Part shown: one piece after another, positions 24,948-33,690 of the stretch
How positions within the stretch are numbered: position 1 is the stretch's first letter
Layout: every line of letters starts with the position of its first letter
From: CAVQBJ01 sp963710725
GTDB lineage: Bacteria; Actinomycetota; Thermoleophilia; Solirubrobacterales; Solirubrobacteraceae
DNA: 64,000 bases
Assembly (NCBI GenBank): GCA_963710725.1
Contig: CAVQBJ010000008.1
Location: 186,001 to 250,000 of the forward strand
Direction: 5' to 3'
Notes under the pieces: generated by a model
The model's database searches: none
What the model was told of the DNA's origin: nothing
What the model saw: the letters and a program-made list of their open reading frames with translations, nothing else
Program-made: the position numbers and the translations under genes

Positions 24948-26518
24948 AGCGGCTGACGGATGACCGGCTGCTTCGCGGCCGCCGCCTCGTCCAGGCGGCG
25001 TACCGGCGTCGAGTACGGCGCGTTGCGCACGAGTTCGGGATCCTCGCGCGCCTCGCGCAGGATCGCCGCCACGGCGTCGGCGAACGCGTCGAGCGTCTCC
25101 TTGGTCTCGGTCTCGGTCGGTTCGATGAGCAATGCCTCGTCGACGAGCAGCGGGAAGTAGACGGTCGGCGGATGCACCCCGTGGTCGAGCAGCCGCTTGG
25201 CCAGGTCGAGCGTCTTGACGCCGAGCTCCTTCTTCATCGGCGCCCCGGAGAGCACGAACTCGTGCATGCAGCGCCCGTTGCCATAGGCGAGCGGCAGCAG
25301 CTCGGCGACGCCCTCGCGCTGGAGGCGCGCGAGCAGGTAGTTGGCATTGAGCACCGCCGTCTCGGAGGCATCGCGCAGCCCGTCGGCCCCGAGCGAGCAG
25401 ATGTAGGCGTAGGCCCGCACGAAGCAGCCGTAGTTGCCCTGGAACCCGCGCAGGCGCCCGATCGACTGCGGGCGGTCGTAGTCCAGGTCGAAGGACCCGT
25501 CCTCGCGCGCCACCACCAGCGGCGTGGGCAGGAACGGCGCGATCCGCTCGGACACCGCGATCGGTCCCGAGCCGGGTCCGCCGCCGCCGTGGGGTTGGGT
25601 GAAGGACTTGTGCAGGTTGAAGTGCACGATGTCGAAGCCCATGTCGCCCGGCCGTGAGATGCCCATCACCGCGTTGAGGTTCGCCCCGTCGTAGTAGAGC
25701 GTCGCACCGACGTCGTGCACGATGCGCGCGATCTCCTCGATGTTCGGATCGAACAGCCCCAGGGTGTTCGGGTTGGTCAGCATCAGACAGGCCACGTCCG
25801 AGTCGGCCTTGGCGCGCAGGTCGTCGAGGTCGACGCCGCCGTCGGCGTTCGTGCCCACCTTGACCACCTCCAGGCCCGCCATCGTCACCGTGGCCGGGTT
25901 GGTGCCGTGCGCGGTGTCGGGCGCCAGCACCTTCGTGCGCGCCTCCCCTCGGCTCTCGTGGTAGGCGCGGGTGAGCAGCACGCCGGCGAGCTCGCCGTGC
26001 GAGCCGGCCGACGGCTGCAGGCACACGTGCGGCAGCCCGGCGATCTCGCCGAGCGCCCGCTCGAGGTTGAACATCAGCTCCAGCGCGCCCTGCGCGTGGC
26101 GCGGGTGCTGCAGCGGATGCAGGCGCGCGTGCCCGGGCAGGCCGGCGACGCGCTCGTGCAGGCGCGGGTTGTGCTTCATCGTGCACGAGCCGAGCGGGTA
26201 GAAGCCCGAGTCGAGGTCGAAGTTGCGCCGCGACAGGCGCACGTAGTGGCGCACGAGCTCTGGCTCGGAGACCTCCGGCAGCCGCGCCGGCTGCGCGCGC
26301 CGCAGCCGTGCGGGCAGGAGCTCGAGCGGGTCACGCTCGGGAACGTCGAGCGCCGGAGCGACGAACGCGCGGCGCCCGGGGCGCCCGCGCTCGAAGATCG
26401 TCACCGCGCGCTCGGCCTGCATCGCCGTCTCGTCCGCGGCCGGGCCACCGCCGCGCCCGCCGGCGCCCTCGTGCCCCACCGAGAACCGCCCGTCCCGCTG
26501 CTCGTCGGTGAGGCTCAT
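24944..26518 (-). CDS. gcvPB: Glycine dehydrogenase (decarboxylating) subunit 2
   Basis: PLP-carrying half of the split P protein, 524 residues, which decarboxylates glycine. Clear motifs are FYPLGSCTMKHNPR, QPSAGSHGEL, DTAHGTNPATVTMAG and the PLP-lysine region FNLHKSFTQPHGGGGPG. About 50 Gly-rich residues precede the conserved domain. Its ATG overlaps the gcvPA stop as ATGA. It works with GcvPA, the lipoyl carrier GcvH and GcvT encoded upstream. Confidence 0.96.
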   Translation of the reverse strand: MSLTDEQRDGRFSVGHEGAGGRGGGPAADETAMQAERAVTIFERGRPGRRAFVAPALDVPERDPLELLPARLRRAQPARLPEVSEPELVRHYVRLSRRNFDLDSGFYPLGSCTMKHNPRLHERVAGLPGHARLHPLQHPRHAQGALELMFNLERALGEIAGLPHVCLQPSAGSHGELAGVLLTRAYHESRGEARTKVLAPDTAHGTNPATVTMAGLEVVKVGTNADGGVDLDDLRAKADSDVACLMLTNPNTLGLFDPNIEEIARIVHDVGATLYYDGANLNAVMGISRPGDMGFDIVHFNLHKSFTQPHGGGGPGSGPIAVSERIAPFLPTPLVVAREDGSFDLDYDRPQSIGRLRGFQGNYGCFVRAYAYICSLGADGLRDASETAVLNANYLLARLQREGVAELLPLAYGNGRCMHEFVLSGAPMKKELGVKTLDLAKRLLDHGVHPPTVYFPLLVDEALLIEPTETETKETLDAFADAVAAILREAREDPELVRNAPYSTPVRRLDEAAAAKQPVIRQPL

Positions 26519-27915
26519 ACCGCGGCCTCCGCCGGGACCGCGCTCGACGCGGCCTCCGCCGCGAGCGCCCGTGCCAGGACGTCGGCGAGCCGGTCGATGT
26601 CCGCCCGCGAGCGGCGCTCGGTGATCGCGACGAGCAAGCCGTCCGGGTGCTCGGGGTAGTCGCGCCCGAGGGCGTAGCCGGGATTGACCCCCTCGCTCTG
26701 GCAGCGCTCGATCACGCGCTCGACGGCGTCGAGATCGCGGACGCCGAGGCCGAGCCCGAACTCGCGCACGACCGGCTGATCGTGCAGCGTTCGCACGCCC
26801 GGCAGCCCGGCGAGCGTGTCGCGAGCGTAGGCCGTGCGGGCGAGCAGCAGCTCGGCGAGCTCGACGATGCCTTGGCGGCCGAGCCAGACCAGGTAGACGA
26901 CGCCGGCGAGCGCGTTGAGCGCCTGGGCGGTGCAGATGTTCGAGGTCGCCTTCTCCCGGCGTATGTGCTGCTCGCGCGTCTGCAGCGTGAGCACGAAGCC
27001 GCGCCGACCGTCGACGTCGGTCGTCTCCCCCGCGATGCGGCCGGGCATGCGGCGCAGATGCTCCTGCGCGGCGGCGAAGAACCCGAACGAGGGCCCGCCG
27101 AAGTCGAGGCGGTTGCCGAGCGTCTGGCCCTCGCCGACGGCGACGTCGACGCCGAGCTCGCCGGGCGTGCGCAGGATGCCGAGCGGGATCGGATCGCAGG
27201 AGCAGACGACGAGCGCGCCGTGGGCCTTCGCGGCCGCGATCAGCGGCTCGAGCTCCTCGACGGCGCCGAGGAAGTTCGGCTGCGACAGGAAGACGGCCGA
27301 CACGTCGTCGTCGATGGCGTCGGCCCACGCCCGGGCGTCGGTCACGCCGTCGGCGAGCCCGACCTCGACCACGTCGGTCCCGTAGCCGTGTGAGAGCGTG
27401 GCGAGCGTCTCACGGCTGTGGGGATGCAGGCCGCGCGAGACGACGAAGCGGGAGCGATCGTTGACGAGCTTGGCCAGGTATCCCGCCGCCGCGACGGCCG
27501 AGGGACCCTCGTAGACCGATGCGTTGGAGACCGGAAGGCCGGTGAGCTCGGTGATCGCGGTCTGGTACTCGAACATCACCTGCAGCCCACCCTGGGAGAT
27601 CTCGGGCTGGTAGGGCGTGTACGGGGTGAGGAACTCCGAGCGCTCCATGAGCATGTCGATGACCGCCGGCACGTAGTGGTCGTACATCCCGGCGCCGAGG
27701 AACGTCAGCTCGTCCTCGGCGCTCACGTTCTGACCCGCGAGGTCGCGCAGGTGCGCGAACACCTCGAGCTCGCTCAGACCGGCAGGCAGCGCGAGCGGGC
27801 CGGCGAAGCGCATGCTCGGCGGGATCGACGCGAACAGGTCGTCGATCGAGGCCACGCCGATCGTCGCCAGCATCTCGCGGCGGTCCTCGTCGGTCGTGGT
27901 CGTGTAGCGGCTCAT
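26515..27915 (-). CDS. gcvPA: Glycine dehydrogenase (decarboxylating) subunit 1
   Basis: Partner of GcvPB in the two-subunit P protein, 466 residues. Motifs include FLGAGMYDHYVPAVI, TPYTPYQPEISQGGLQVMFE, NASVYEGPSAVAAA and the KATSNICTAQAL block near residue 330. The tail is Ala-rich. It lies 33 nt downstream of gcvH and overlaps gcvPB. Confidence 0.96.
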   Translation of the reverse strand: MSRYTTTTDEDRREMLATIGVASIDDLFASIPPSMRFAGPLALPAGLSELEVFAHLRDLAGQNVSAEDELTFLGAGMYDHYVPAVIDMLMERSEFLTPYTPYQPEISQGGLQVMFEYQTAITELTGLPVSNASVYEGPSAVAAAGYLAKLVNDRSRFVVSRGLHPHSRETLATLSHGYGTDVVEVGLADGVTDARAWADAIDDDVSAVFLSQPNFLGAVEELEPLIAAAKAHGALVVCSCDPIPLGILRTPGELGVDVAVGEGQTLGNRLDFGGPSFGFFAAAQEHLRRMPGRIAGETTDVDGRRGFVLTLQTREQHIRREKATSNICTAQALNALAGVVYLVWLGRQGIVELAELLLARTAYARDTLAGLPGVRTLHDQPVVREFGLGLGVRDLDAVERVIERCQSEGVNPGYALGRDYPEHPDGLLVAITERRSRADIDRLADVLARALAAEAASSAVPAEAAV

Positions 27916-27948
27916 GTGCTGGGGGAAAGGAGATCGTCGCGTTCGGCG

Positions 27949-28344
27949 CTACGCGAGGCTCGCGGTGTACGTGGCGCGATCGACGAGCGCCTCGCGCTCG
28001 CTCGGCTCGGTCAGGCGGACGCGCACGAGCCAGCCCTCGCCGTACGGATCCTCGTTGATCGTCTCGGGGCTGTCGGACAGCGCGGCGTTGACCTCGACGA
28101 TCTCGCCCGACAGGGGCGCGATGACGTCGGAGACCGCCTTCACCGATTCCACCTCGGCGTAGGGCTCGTCCTTGGTCACGAGCGCGCCCACCGCGGGCGG
28201 CTCGAAGAAGACGACCTCGCCGAGCGCATCCTGCGCGTACCACGTGATCCCGAACGTCGCCTGCGAGGCATCGTCGGCATCGACGCGCGCCCAGTCGTGC
28301 TCGGGGTGGTAGAGGAGGTCGTCCGGATAGCTGGCGTCGGCCAT
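27949..28344 (-). CDS. gcvH: Glycine cleavage system H protein
   Basis: Lipoyl carrier of the glycine cleavage system, 131 residues. The lipoylated Lys lies in AEVESVKAVSDVIAPLSGEI. GITWYAQDALGEVVFFEPP and the C-terminal GWLVRVRL are also typical. GGGAG lies about 9 nt before the ATG. It is 60 nt downstream of gcvT in the same direction. Confidence 0.96.
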   Translation of the reverse strand: MADASYPDDLLYHPEHDWARVDADDASQATFGITWYAQDALGEVVFFEPPAVGALVTKDEPYAEVESVKAVSDVIAPLSGEIVEVNAALSDSPETINEDPYGEGWLVRVRLTEPSEREALVDRATYTASLA

Positions 28345-28404
28345 GGGGTCAGGCTCCCGAGGTCGGAGGAACGCGATCAGGCAGCACTCTAGGGATTCTC
28401 GGCG

Positions 28405-29484
28405 CTATCCCCGCTTCGGCACGAGCGGCGCAGGGCGTATGACCGCCTCGCGGGTGCGCCCGCGGACGTCGATCTGCAGGGGCTCTCCGGCCACCGCTCG
28501 CTCGGTCGGCACGTAGGCCATCCCGATCCCTATCTGCAGCGTCGGCGACAGGGTCCCGCTCGTCACGATCCCCCCGCCGACGATCGGGTTACCGGATCGG
28601 GCGATGCCGGCCCCCTCGATGACGAAGGCCACGAGCTTCTCGGGCGGGCCGCTCGCGCGCAGCGCGCGGACGGCGTCGGACCCGACGAAGCCGGTGTCCT
28701 CCTTGCAGCACCAGCCGAGCCCGGCGGCGATCGGATTGCGCTCCTCGGTCAGCTCCTGGCCGTAGAGCGGGAAGCAGACCTCCGTGCGCAGGGTGTCGCG
28801 CGCCCCGAGCCCGGCCGGCGCCGCCCCGCGGCGCACGAGCTCATCCCATAGCGCGGGTGCGTCCTCGGGGGCGAGCAACAGCTCGACGCCGTCCTCACCG
28901 GTGTAGCCGGTGCCGCAGACGAGCACGTCGATCGCGTGCACGACCCGACACTCGGCGGTCAGACGCGCCGGCAGCGGGCGGTCGGCGGTCGCCTGGACGA
29001 TCTCGCGCGCGGCGGGGCCCTGGACGGCGAGCATCGCGTAACGGTCGGCCACGTCCTCCACGACGGCGTCGAAGCCGTCGGCGCCGGCGAGGAACGTCGC
29101 GACGTCGCGCGGGTGGTTGGAGGCGTTGGTGACGGTCAGGTAGGAGTCCGCCTCGAGGCGGTACGTGAACAGGTCGTCGAGGACGCCCCCGTCGGGCCGG
29201 CACAGGACGCTGTACTGCGCGCCGCCGACGGGGAGCCTGGCGACGTCGTTCGACAGCAGCCGCTGGAGCAGCTCGGTCGCCTCGCGGCCCGACGTGGCGA
29301 TCTGCCCCATGTGGGAGACGTCGAAGATCCCGGCGTGGTCGCGAACCTGCAGGTGCTCCTGGCGCACGCCGCCGTACTGCACGGGCATCTCCCAGCCCGC
29401 GAAGTCGACGAGCCGCGCCCCGGCCCTGACGTGACGGTCGTAGAGCGGGGTGCGCTTGCGTGCGGGCGATTGGGAGGCAGCCAC
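28405..29484 (-). CDS. gcvT: Aminomethyltransferase (glycine cleavage T protein)
   Basis: Transfers the methylene group from the H protein to tetrahydrofolate and releases ammonia. Motifs: FAGWEMPVQYGG, FDVSHMGQI, LSNDV, the folate-site GYTGEDGVELL and GLGARDTLRTE. Two starts are possible, TTG at 29502 and GTG at 29484. I prefer GTG because TAGCCT lies exactly 8 nt upstream, giving 359 residues. First gene of the gcvT-H-PA-PB-trpS run. No glycine riboswitch is recognisable upstream. Confidence 0.94.
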   Translation of the reverse strand: MAASQSPARKRTPLYDRHVRAGARLVDFAGWEMPVQYGGVRQEHLQVRDHAGIFDVSHMGQIATSGREATELLQRLLSNDVARLPVGGAQYSVLCRPDGGVLDDLFTYRLEADSYLTVTNASNHPRDVATFLAGADGFDAVVEDVADRYAMLAVQGPAAREIVQATADRPLPARLTAECRVVHAIDVLVCGTGYTGEDGVELLLAPEDAPALWDELVRRGAAPAGLGARDTLRTEVCFPLYGQELTEERNPIAAGLGWCCKEDTGFVGSDAVRALRASGPPEKLVAFVIEGAGIARSGNPIVGGGIVTSGTLSPTLQIGIGMAYVPTERAVAGEPLQIDVRGRTREAVIRPAPLVPKRG

Positions 29485-29492
29485 CGGGCGCC

Positions 29493-29498
29493 AGGCTA
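29493..29498 (-). promoter_or_regulatory. Candidate -10 of gcvT (TAGCCT)
   Basis: TAGCCT ends 8 nt before the GTG at 29484, with no Shine-Dalgarno. If correct, the operon mRNA is leaderless and cannot carry a riboswitch. Confidence 0.35.
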
Positions 29499-29524
29499 GC
29501 AACGGTCATTCTCGGGCCGGCGCG

Positions 29525-29553
29525 TGGACCACGGCGACGGAGAGCGCTACGCT
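29525..29553 (+). promoter_or_regulatory. Candidate promoter of the 29607 gene (TGGACC-17-TACGCT)
   Basis: TGGACC (29525-29530) and TACGCT (29548-29553) are 17 nt apart. The start codon lies 53 nt further on, so unlike most genes here this one would have a real leader with hairpins and a Shine-Dalgarno site. Confidence 0.4.
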
Positions 29554-29588
29554 CGCCGCACACGGCGAGGCGCTCGCATCGCGAGCGC
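29552..29588 (+). repeat. Two abutting hairpins in a 5' leader
   Basis: CTCGCCG-CACA-CGGCGAG (29552-29569) is followed without a gap by GCGCTCGC-ATC-GCGAGCGC (29570-29588). Both stems are perfect (7 and 8 bp). They sit between the candidate promoter and the ribosome-binding site of the gene at 29607. No U-run follows. Confidence 0.5.
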
Positions 29589-29606
29589 GCACACGGGAGG
29601 TCCATC

Positions 29607-30107
29607 ATGCGTCAGGTGACGCCAGCGCCGGCGCCCGGCCGGCTTGACCGTCGCTTACGGTGGGGGCGCGAGCAGCGTGCATCGCGCGGCTCCATCCCGG
29701 CCCTCGCGATCGCGTTCGCCGCCCCGTGGGCGATCGTCGCGGCGGCCGTCTCGATGACCGGCGCGCCGCTCGGACGCGCGGCGACCGGCCTGCCGCCGGG
29801 ACACAGTCCGAAGGCGGGGCACTACGCCGGCCCGAGCGGCGAGCCGGTGACCTTCCGGGTCGTGTCCGGGCGCATTCGCTCGCTGCGCATGACCACCTCG
29901 TGCGGCGTGTACACCGTGGCAGCGACCGCGATCCATCACGGCGACTTCCAGGCCCAGACCGGTCCCGCCGGCCGCCCGCTGCAGCTCTACGGGCGCTTCA
30001 CGACCTCAACCCGCGCCGAGATCGAATGGAGCGTCGGATACACGGCGACCGTCATGCCGACCTGCCTGCTCCACGACACGTGGACCGCGCGCCGTCGCGG
30101 GCCGTAA
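29607..30107 (+). CDS. Small secreted or membrane-anchored protein, unknown function
   Basis: A 166-residue product of unknown role. A basic N-terminus is followed by a hydrophobic stretch (about residues 32-50, AIAFAAPWAIVAAAVSM) that could be a membrane anchor or signal. The rest begins GHYAGPSGEPVTFRVVSGRI and is probably beta-rich, with two cysteines (in TSCGVYT and PTCLLH) that may pair outside the cell. The pattern resembles small secreted beta proteins common in this actinobacterial group, but I do not recognise a named family. The start has a strong site, GGGAGG at 6 nt. Confidence 0.65.
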   Translation: MRQVTPAPAPGRLDRRLRWGREQRASRGSIPALAIAFAAPWAIVAAAVSMTGAPLGRAATGLPPGHSPKAGHYAGPSGEPVTFRVVSGRIRSLRMTTSCGVYTVAATAIHHGDFQAQTGPAGRPLQLYGRFTTSTRAEIEWSVGYTATVMPTCLLHDTWTARRRGP

Positions 30108-30120
30108 CGGCGAGCGGCGC

Positions 30121-31200
30121 TCAGCGCAGGAACGGCGGGACGTCGATGTCGTCGTCGCGAATCTCCAGCGAGGACCGCTGCCGGTCGTCGATGCGCGGAT
30201 TTCGATCGGGGCGACGTGGACGATCGCGCTCGCGGGCGACCGCGCGGCCGGGGCGATGGTCGAAGCCGGTGCCGATGACGGTGACCCGCACCTCGTCGCC
30301 CATGCCCTCGTCGATGACCGCGCCGAAGATGATGTTCGCGTTGGGGTCGGCCGCCGCCTGGATGATCTCGGCCGCCTCGTTGACCTCGAACAGGCCGAGC
30401 TCGCGGCCTCCGGTGATGTTCAGCAGGATGCCGGTGGCACCATCGACCGACTCCTCGAGCAGCGGTGAGGAGATCGCCGCCTTGGCCGCGTCCGCCGCCC
30501 GGCTCTCGCCACCCGAGGTGCCGATGCCCATCAGTGCCGAGCCGGCGTCGTGCATGATCGTGCGCACGTCGGCGAAGTCGAGGTTGATGAGGCCCGGAAT
30601 CGTGATCAGGTCGGTGATCCCCTGCACGCCCTGGCGCAGGACGTTATCGGCCTCCTTGAACGCGTCGAGCATCGACGTGCGGCGCTCGACGACGGCGAGC
30701 AGCTTCTCGTTCGGGATCACGATGAGCGTGTCGACGACCTCGCGCAGGCGCTCGATGCCCTCGCTCGCCTGGCGGCTGCGCTGAGTGCCCTCGAACTCGA
30801 ACGGTCGCGTGACGACGCCGACGGTCAGCGCGCCGATCTCGTTCTTGGCGATCTCCGCGATCACCGGCGCGGCGCCGGTGCCGGTGCCGCCGCCCTCGCC
30901 GGCGGTCACGAACACCATGTCGGCGCCCTTCAGCGCCTCCTTGATGTCGTCGCGCGACTCGGCGGCGGCCCCGAAGCCGACGTCCGGATTCGCTCCCGCA
31001 CCGAGGCCCTTCGTCGATTCGTGGCCGATGTTGAGCTTGACGTCGGCGTCGCACATCGCGAGCGCCTGCGCGTCCGTGTTCGCCGCGATGAACTCGACGC
31101 CGCGCAGGCCGGCATCGACCATGCGGCTGACCGCGTTGGTGCCACCACCGCCGACGCCGACGACCTTGATGACTGCGAGGTAGCTGCCGCTGCTCTCCAT
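30121..31200 (-). CDS. ftsZ: Cell division protein FtsZ
   Basis: Tubulin-like GTPase that forms the Z ring. The 359-residue product has GVGGGGTNAV, the tubulin signature GGGTGTGAAP, the T7 loop NLDFADVRTIM and the C-terminal binding peptide DDDIDVPPFLR for partner proteins. The linker before this tail is short and basic. The start at 31200 is the ATG just before the conserved core. A perfect TTGACA promoter lies about 70 nt upstream, so ftsZ has its own promoter within the dcw cluster. Confidence 0.97.
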   Translation of the reverse strand: MESSGSYLAVIKVVGVGGGGTNAVSRMVDAGLRGVEFIAANTDAQALAMCDADVKLNIGHESTKGLGAGANPDVGFGAAAESRDDIKEALKGADMVFVTAGEGGGTGTGAAPVIAEIAKNEIGALTVGVVTRPFEFEGTQRSRQASEGIERLREVVDTLIVIPNEKLLAVVERRTSMLDAFKEADNVLRQGVQGITDLITIPGLINLDFADVRTIMHDAGSALMGIGTSGGESRAADAAKAAISSPLLEESVDGATGILLNITGGRELGLFEVNEAAEIIQAAADPNANIIFGAVIDEGMGDEVRVTVIGTGFDHRPGRAVARERDRPRRPDRNPRIDDRQRSSLEIRDDDIDVPPFLR

Positions 31201-31270
31201 GTGCTGTCCGAAGCCTTCAGTAGTTGTTAAGGGTTCGCTGCCACGTGTCGGCAGATCCGCAGGATTGCGC

Positions 31271-31299
31271 ACGTTATGCAGGGATCTTTGCGCTGTCAA
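31271..31299 (-). promoter_or_regulatory. ftsZ promoter (TTGACA-17-TAACGT)
   Basis: A perfect -35 TTGACA (31294-31299) and TAACGT (31271-31276), preceded by TG-like TGCA, are 17 nt apart. This is the best sigma-70-type promoter I see in the window. It leaves a leader of about 65 nt before the ftsZ ATG. Confidence 0.75.
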
Positions 31300-31378
31300 C
31301 GCGCAGTCTAGTCACGCAAGCCGCGTTGCAGATCGCCCGACTCTCGACTCGCACATGAGAATTCGGGTTTCAGCACAC

Positions 31379-32647
31379 TCAACCTCCAGTTGAGGTATAC
31401 CCACTCGCGGAGGTGCCGTCGCCGGCGGTCGATGCGCCGCCGCTCGACACGCCAGGCGCTCCCGAGGGGGCGGCCGTGGTGCCGGCGGCGGAGGGCGCTG
31501 CGGTGCCCGCGGCCGACGTCGTCGCCGCGCCGGCGCCGGGCGTCGTCGCCGCTCCGGCGGGGGCCGTCGTCGCTGTGGCATCGGCGCCGGGCGTTGTCGC
31601 TGCTCCGGCGGGGGACGGCGTCGCTGCGGGATCGGCGGCCGGCACCGTCGCCGCTCCCGCGGGGGAGGTCGTCGTCGCGGCCGCGCCGGTGGTGGACGCC
31701 GCCGCGCCCGAGTTCGTGAGCGCCGCAGCGAGCGCGGCCGCGATCGAGGCGTCAGCCGGGTCGGTGCTCAACCCGGTGTCGGAGGCTGGCGACGCGACGC
31801 TCAGGCCGCCGGCGGCCGGGTGATCGGGCACGCGCACGTCGACGTACGTGGCGCCGGCGGCCAGCGGAGAGGCGATGACGCGCGCGGCCGACAGCCACTT
31901 GGCATGCGGGCGCGCCGCATCGCCGAAGAAGATGACCAACCCGTTTCGCATCGACACCGTGAGACCGTTCGGGCTCGGATACACGCGGGCCACCCGGTGC
32001 AGCATGACCGGAGGCGCCGCTCCGAGGATCGTCAGCTCGGACAGCAGCTGCGGATCGGTGACGCGGGCGCCCGGCAGGACCGGGACGTCGATCGTCGGCG
32101 CGGCGCCGGCGGCGACGCTCGGATCGAGCACGGTCCCGTCGGCCGCGACGACGACGGTCTGCGATGCCGCCCTCAGCGTGGCGACCGGAAGCTGCTCGTC
32201 GACGGTGATGCGCAGCGTGTGCGGGAATGAGGCGCTCACGTGAAGGGCACTGACGAGGTGGTAGGGCGCCACCGCCGCGCGCAGCGCTCCGACGTTGACG
32301 CCGAGGGTCGACTGCCGCTGACCGGCGGCGACGAGCGCGCTCTCGATCGCGCCCGCGTCCATCCCGCTCACGCCGCGCACCTCGACGCGACGCACCGCCG
32401 ACAAGGACGACTCGCGGACGACCAGGTAGGCCACCCCGAGCACGGCCAGGACCGCGGCGAGAGCGGCCACCCAGCGCGGATGGCGCCGCCCGAGGACGAC
32501 CACGGCGGTGCATCCGCGTCCGACGAGCGCGAGCACCCCGAACGCGAAGCGCGCTGCGCCGCGCAGCGGCGCCGGCACCGGGATCCGCACGCGCAGCCGG
32601 CGCGAGCGGCGGCCGCCCAATCGTCCGGCGGGAAGGGTGCGCTCCAT
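31379..32647 (-). CDS. ftsQ: Cell division protein FtsQ with long low-complexity tail
   Basis: Bitopic divisome protein, 422 residues. A basic cytoplasmic N-terminus, one transmembrane helix (about residues 59-77), a POTRA domain (about 85-155, VRRVEVRGVSGMDAGAI) and the FtsQ beta domain with MRNGLVIFFGDAARPHAKW are all present. From about residue 300 on, the protein is an Ala/Thr/Pro/Gly tail with repeated PAGAAT units, roughly 120 residues longer than usual. The conserved start is ATG 32647. It lies between murC, from which it is cut off by a plus-strand gene, and ftsZ. Confidence 0.9.
   Translation of the reverse strand: MERTLPAGRLGGRRSRRLRVRIPVPAPLRGAARFAFGVLALVGRGCTAVVVLGRRHPRWVAALAAVLAVLGVAYLVVRESSLSAVRRVEVRGVSGMDAGAIESALVAAGQRQSTLGVNVGALRAAVAPYHLVSALHVSASFPHTLRITVDEQLPVATLRAASQTVVVAADGTVLDPSVAAGAAPTIDVPVLPGARVTDPQLLSELTILGAAPPVMLHRVARVYPSPNGLTVSMRNGLVIFFGDAARPHAKWLSAARVIASPLAAGATYVDVRVPDHPAAGGLSVASPASDTGLSTDPADASIAAALAAALTNSGAAASTTGAAATTTSPAGAATVPAADPAATPSPAGAATTPGADATATTAPAGAATTPGAGAATTSAAGTAAPSAAGTTAAPSGAPGVSSGGASTAGDGTSASGYTSTGG
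31531..31626 (-). repeat. 51-bp tandem repeat in the ftsQ tail
   Basis: The 45-nt segments 31531-31575 and 31582-31626 differ at four positions and are offset by 51 nt, an exact 17 codons. They encode PAGAAT-containing units and probably arose by slippage. The frame is kept. Confidence 0.6.
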
Positions 32648-32741
32648 TCCGTCGATCTTTCGACCCCGGACGCCGAACCCCTCGCGCGCGATCGGTGAAT
32701 CGATCGCCGGCTCGGATCCCCGCGCACGCGAGAATGCCCCC

Positions 32742-33638
32742 ATGACCGGCCCCCAGGCGACGGTGACGCGCGAACGCGCGATCGGAGCCGCCGTCGCGAT
32801 CGCCGAGGCGCACGCGATCCGCGTCGAGCACCCGATCGTCCTGCGCGATCGCTCCAACCTGCTCGTCCAGCTCGCGCCGGCGCCGATCGTCGCCCGCGTC
32901 GCCGCGGCCACGGCCACGATGCGCCGTGGGACGGCATGGCTGTCGCGCGAGGTGGCCGTCGCGGACTACCTGACCCGCGCGGGGGCGCCGGTCGTCGCGC
33001 CGAGCGCGTTGCTCCCTCCGGGGCCGCACGAGCGTGACGGCTTCGCGATGTCCTTCTGGGAGCTCGTGGAGGACGCGCAGGTCGGCCTGGACGCCCGCGA
33101 GGCCGGACGGCGCCTGCGCGACTGCCACGAGGCGCTGCTCGGCTACGACGGCGAGCTGCCGATCATGGGCGCCCTGGAGGAGGTCGCCGGCGTACTCGCC
33201 CGCCTCGAGGCGCGCTCCGTCATCGACTCGCGCGGAGTGGCGCGGCTTCGCGAGGTCGGGGCGGAGCTCGAACCGAGGATCGCGGCACTCGACCTGCCGC
33301 TGCAGCCGCTGCACGGTGACGCCGGCCTGGGTAACGTGCTGAGCACTCGCGACGGCCCGCGCTGGAACGACTGGGAGGACACCTTCCGAGGACCCGTCGC
33401 CTGGGACATCGCGTGCCTGCAGGCGGCCGCGCCACCGTTCGGAACGCGCGACCCGACCCTCGTCGCCGAGGCGTTACGTGGCTACGGGGCGGACGTCGAC
33501 CCCGAGGCGGTTCGCGTGCTCGTCGACGCCCGCCGCTATCAGGCGACGGTGTGGGGCATCGCGATCGCCGTTACGCACCCCGATCCGGCCGAGCGGGTCG
33601 CGGAGCGTCTGCGCTGGTACGGCCCGGCGCCGGGCTGA
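32742..33638 (+). CDS. Aminoglycoside/choline-type phosphotransferase family protein
   Basis: A 298-residue protein of the APH/choline kinase fold. The catalytic loop is PLHGDAGLGNVL (His-Gly-Asp with Asn), and WNDWEDTFRGPVAWDIA supplies the metal-binding Asp region. The N-lobe is short. Substrate unknown: family members phosphorylate aminoglycosides, choline, homoserine or sugars. It lies on the opposite strand between murC and ftsQ, interrupting the dcw order. The ATG at 32742 is preferred over the long upstream extension, which has coding-like bias only because it overlaps ftsQ. Confidence 0.8.
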   Translation: MTGPQATVTRERAIGAAVAIAEAHAIRVEHPIVLRDRSNLLVQLAPAPIVARVAAATATMRRGTAWLSREVAVADYLTRAGAPVVAPSALLPPGPHERDGFAMSFWELVEDAQVGLDAREAGRRLRDCHEALLGYDGELPIMGALEEVAGVLARLEARSVIDSRGVARLREVGAELEPRIAALDLPLQPLHGDAGLGNVLSTRDGPRWNDWEDTFRGPVAWDIACLQAAAPPFGTRDPTLVAEALRGYGADVDPEAVRVLVDARRYQATVWGIAIAVTHPDPAERVAERLRWYGPAPG

Positions 33639-33690
33639 GGCCGGTCCCGGCGTCCGCGCTCGCACGCCGCGACGCTCTGGCGGCGCCGGT

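Noticed and set aside
29485..29606. Glycine riboswitch upstream of gcvT
   Set aside because: No tandem aptamer pattern is visible on the minus strand, and the two hairpins there fit the plus-strand gene better.
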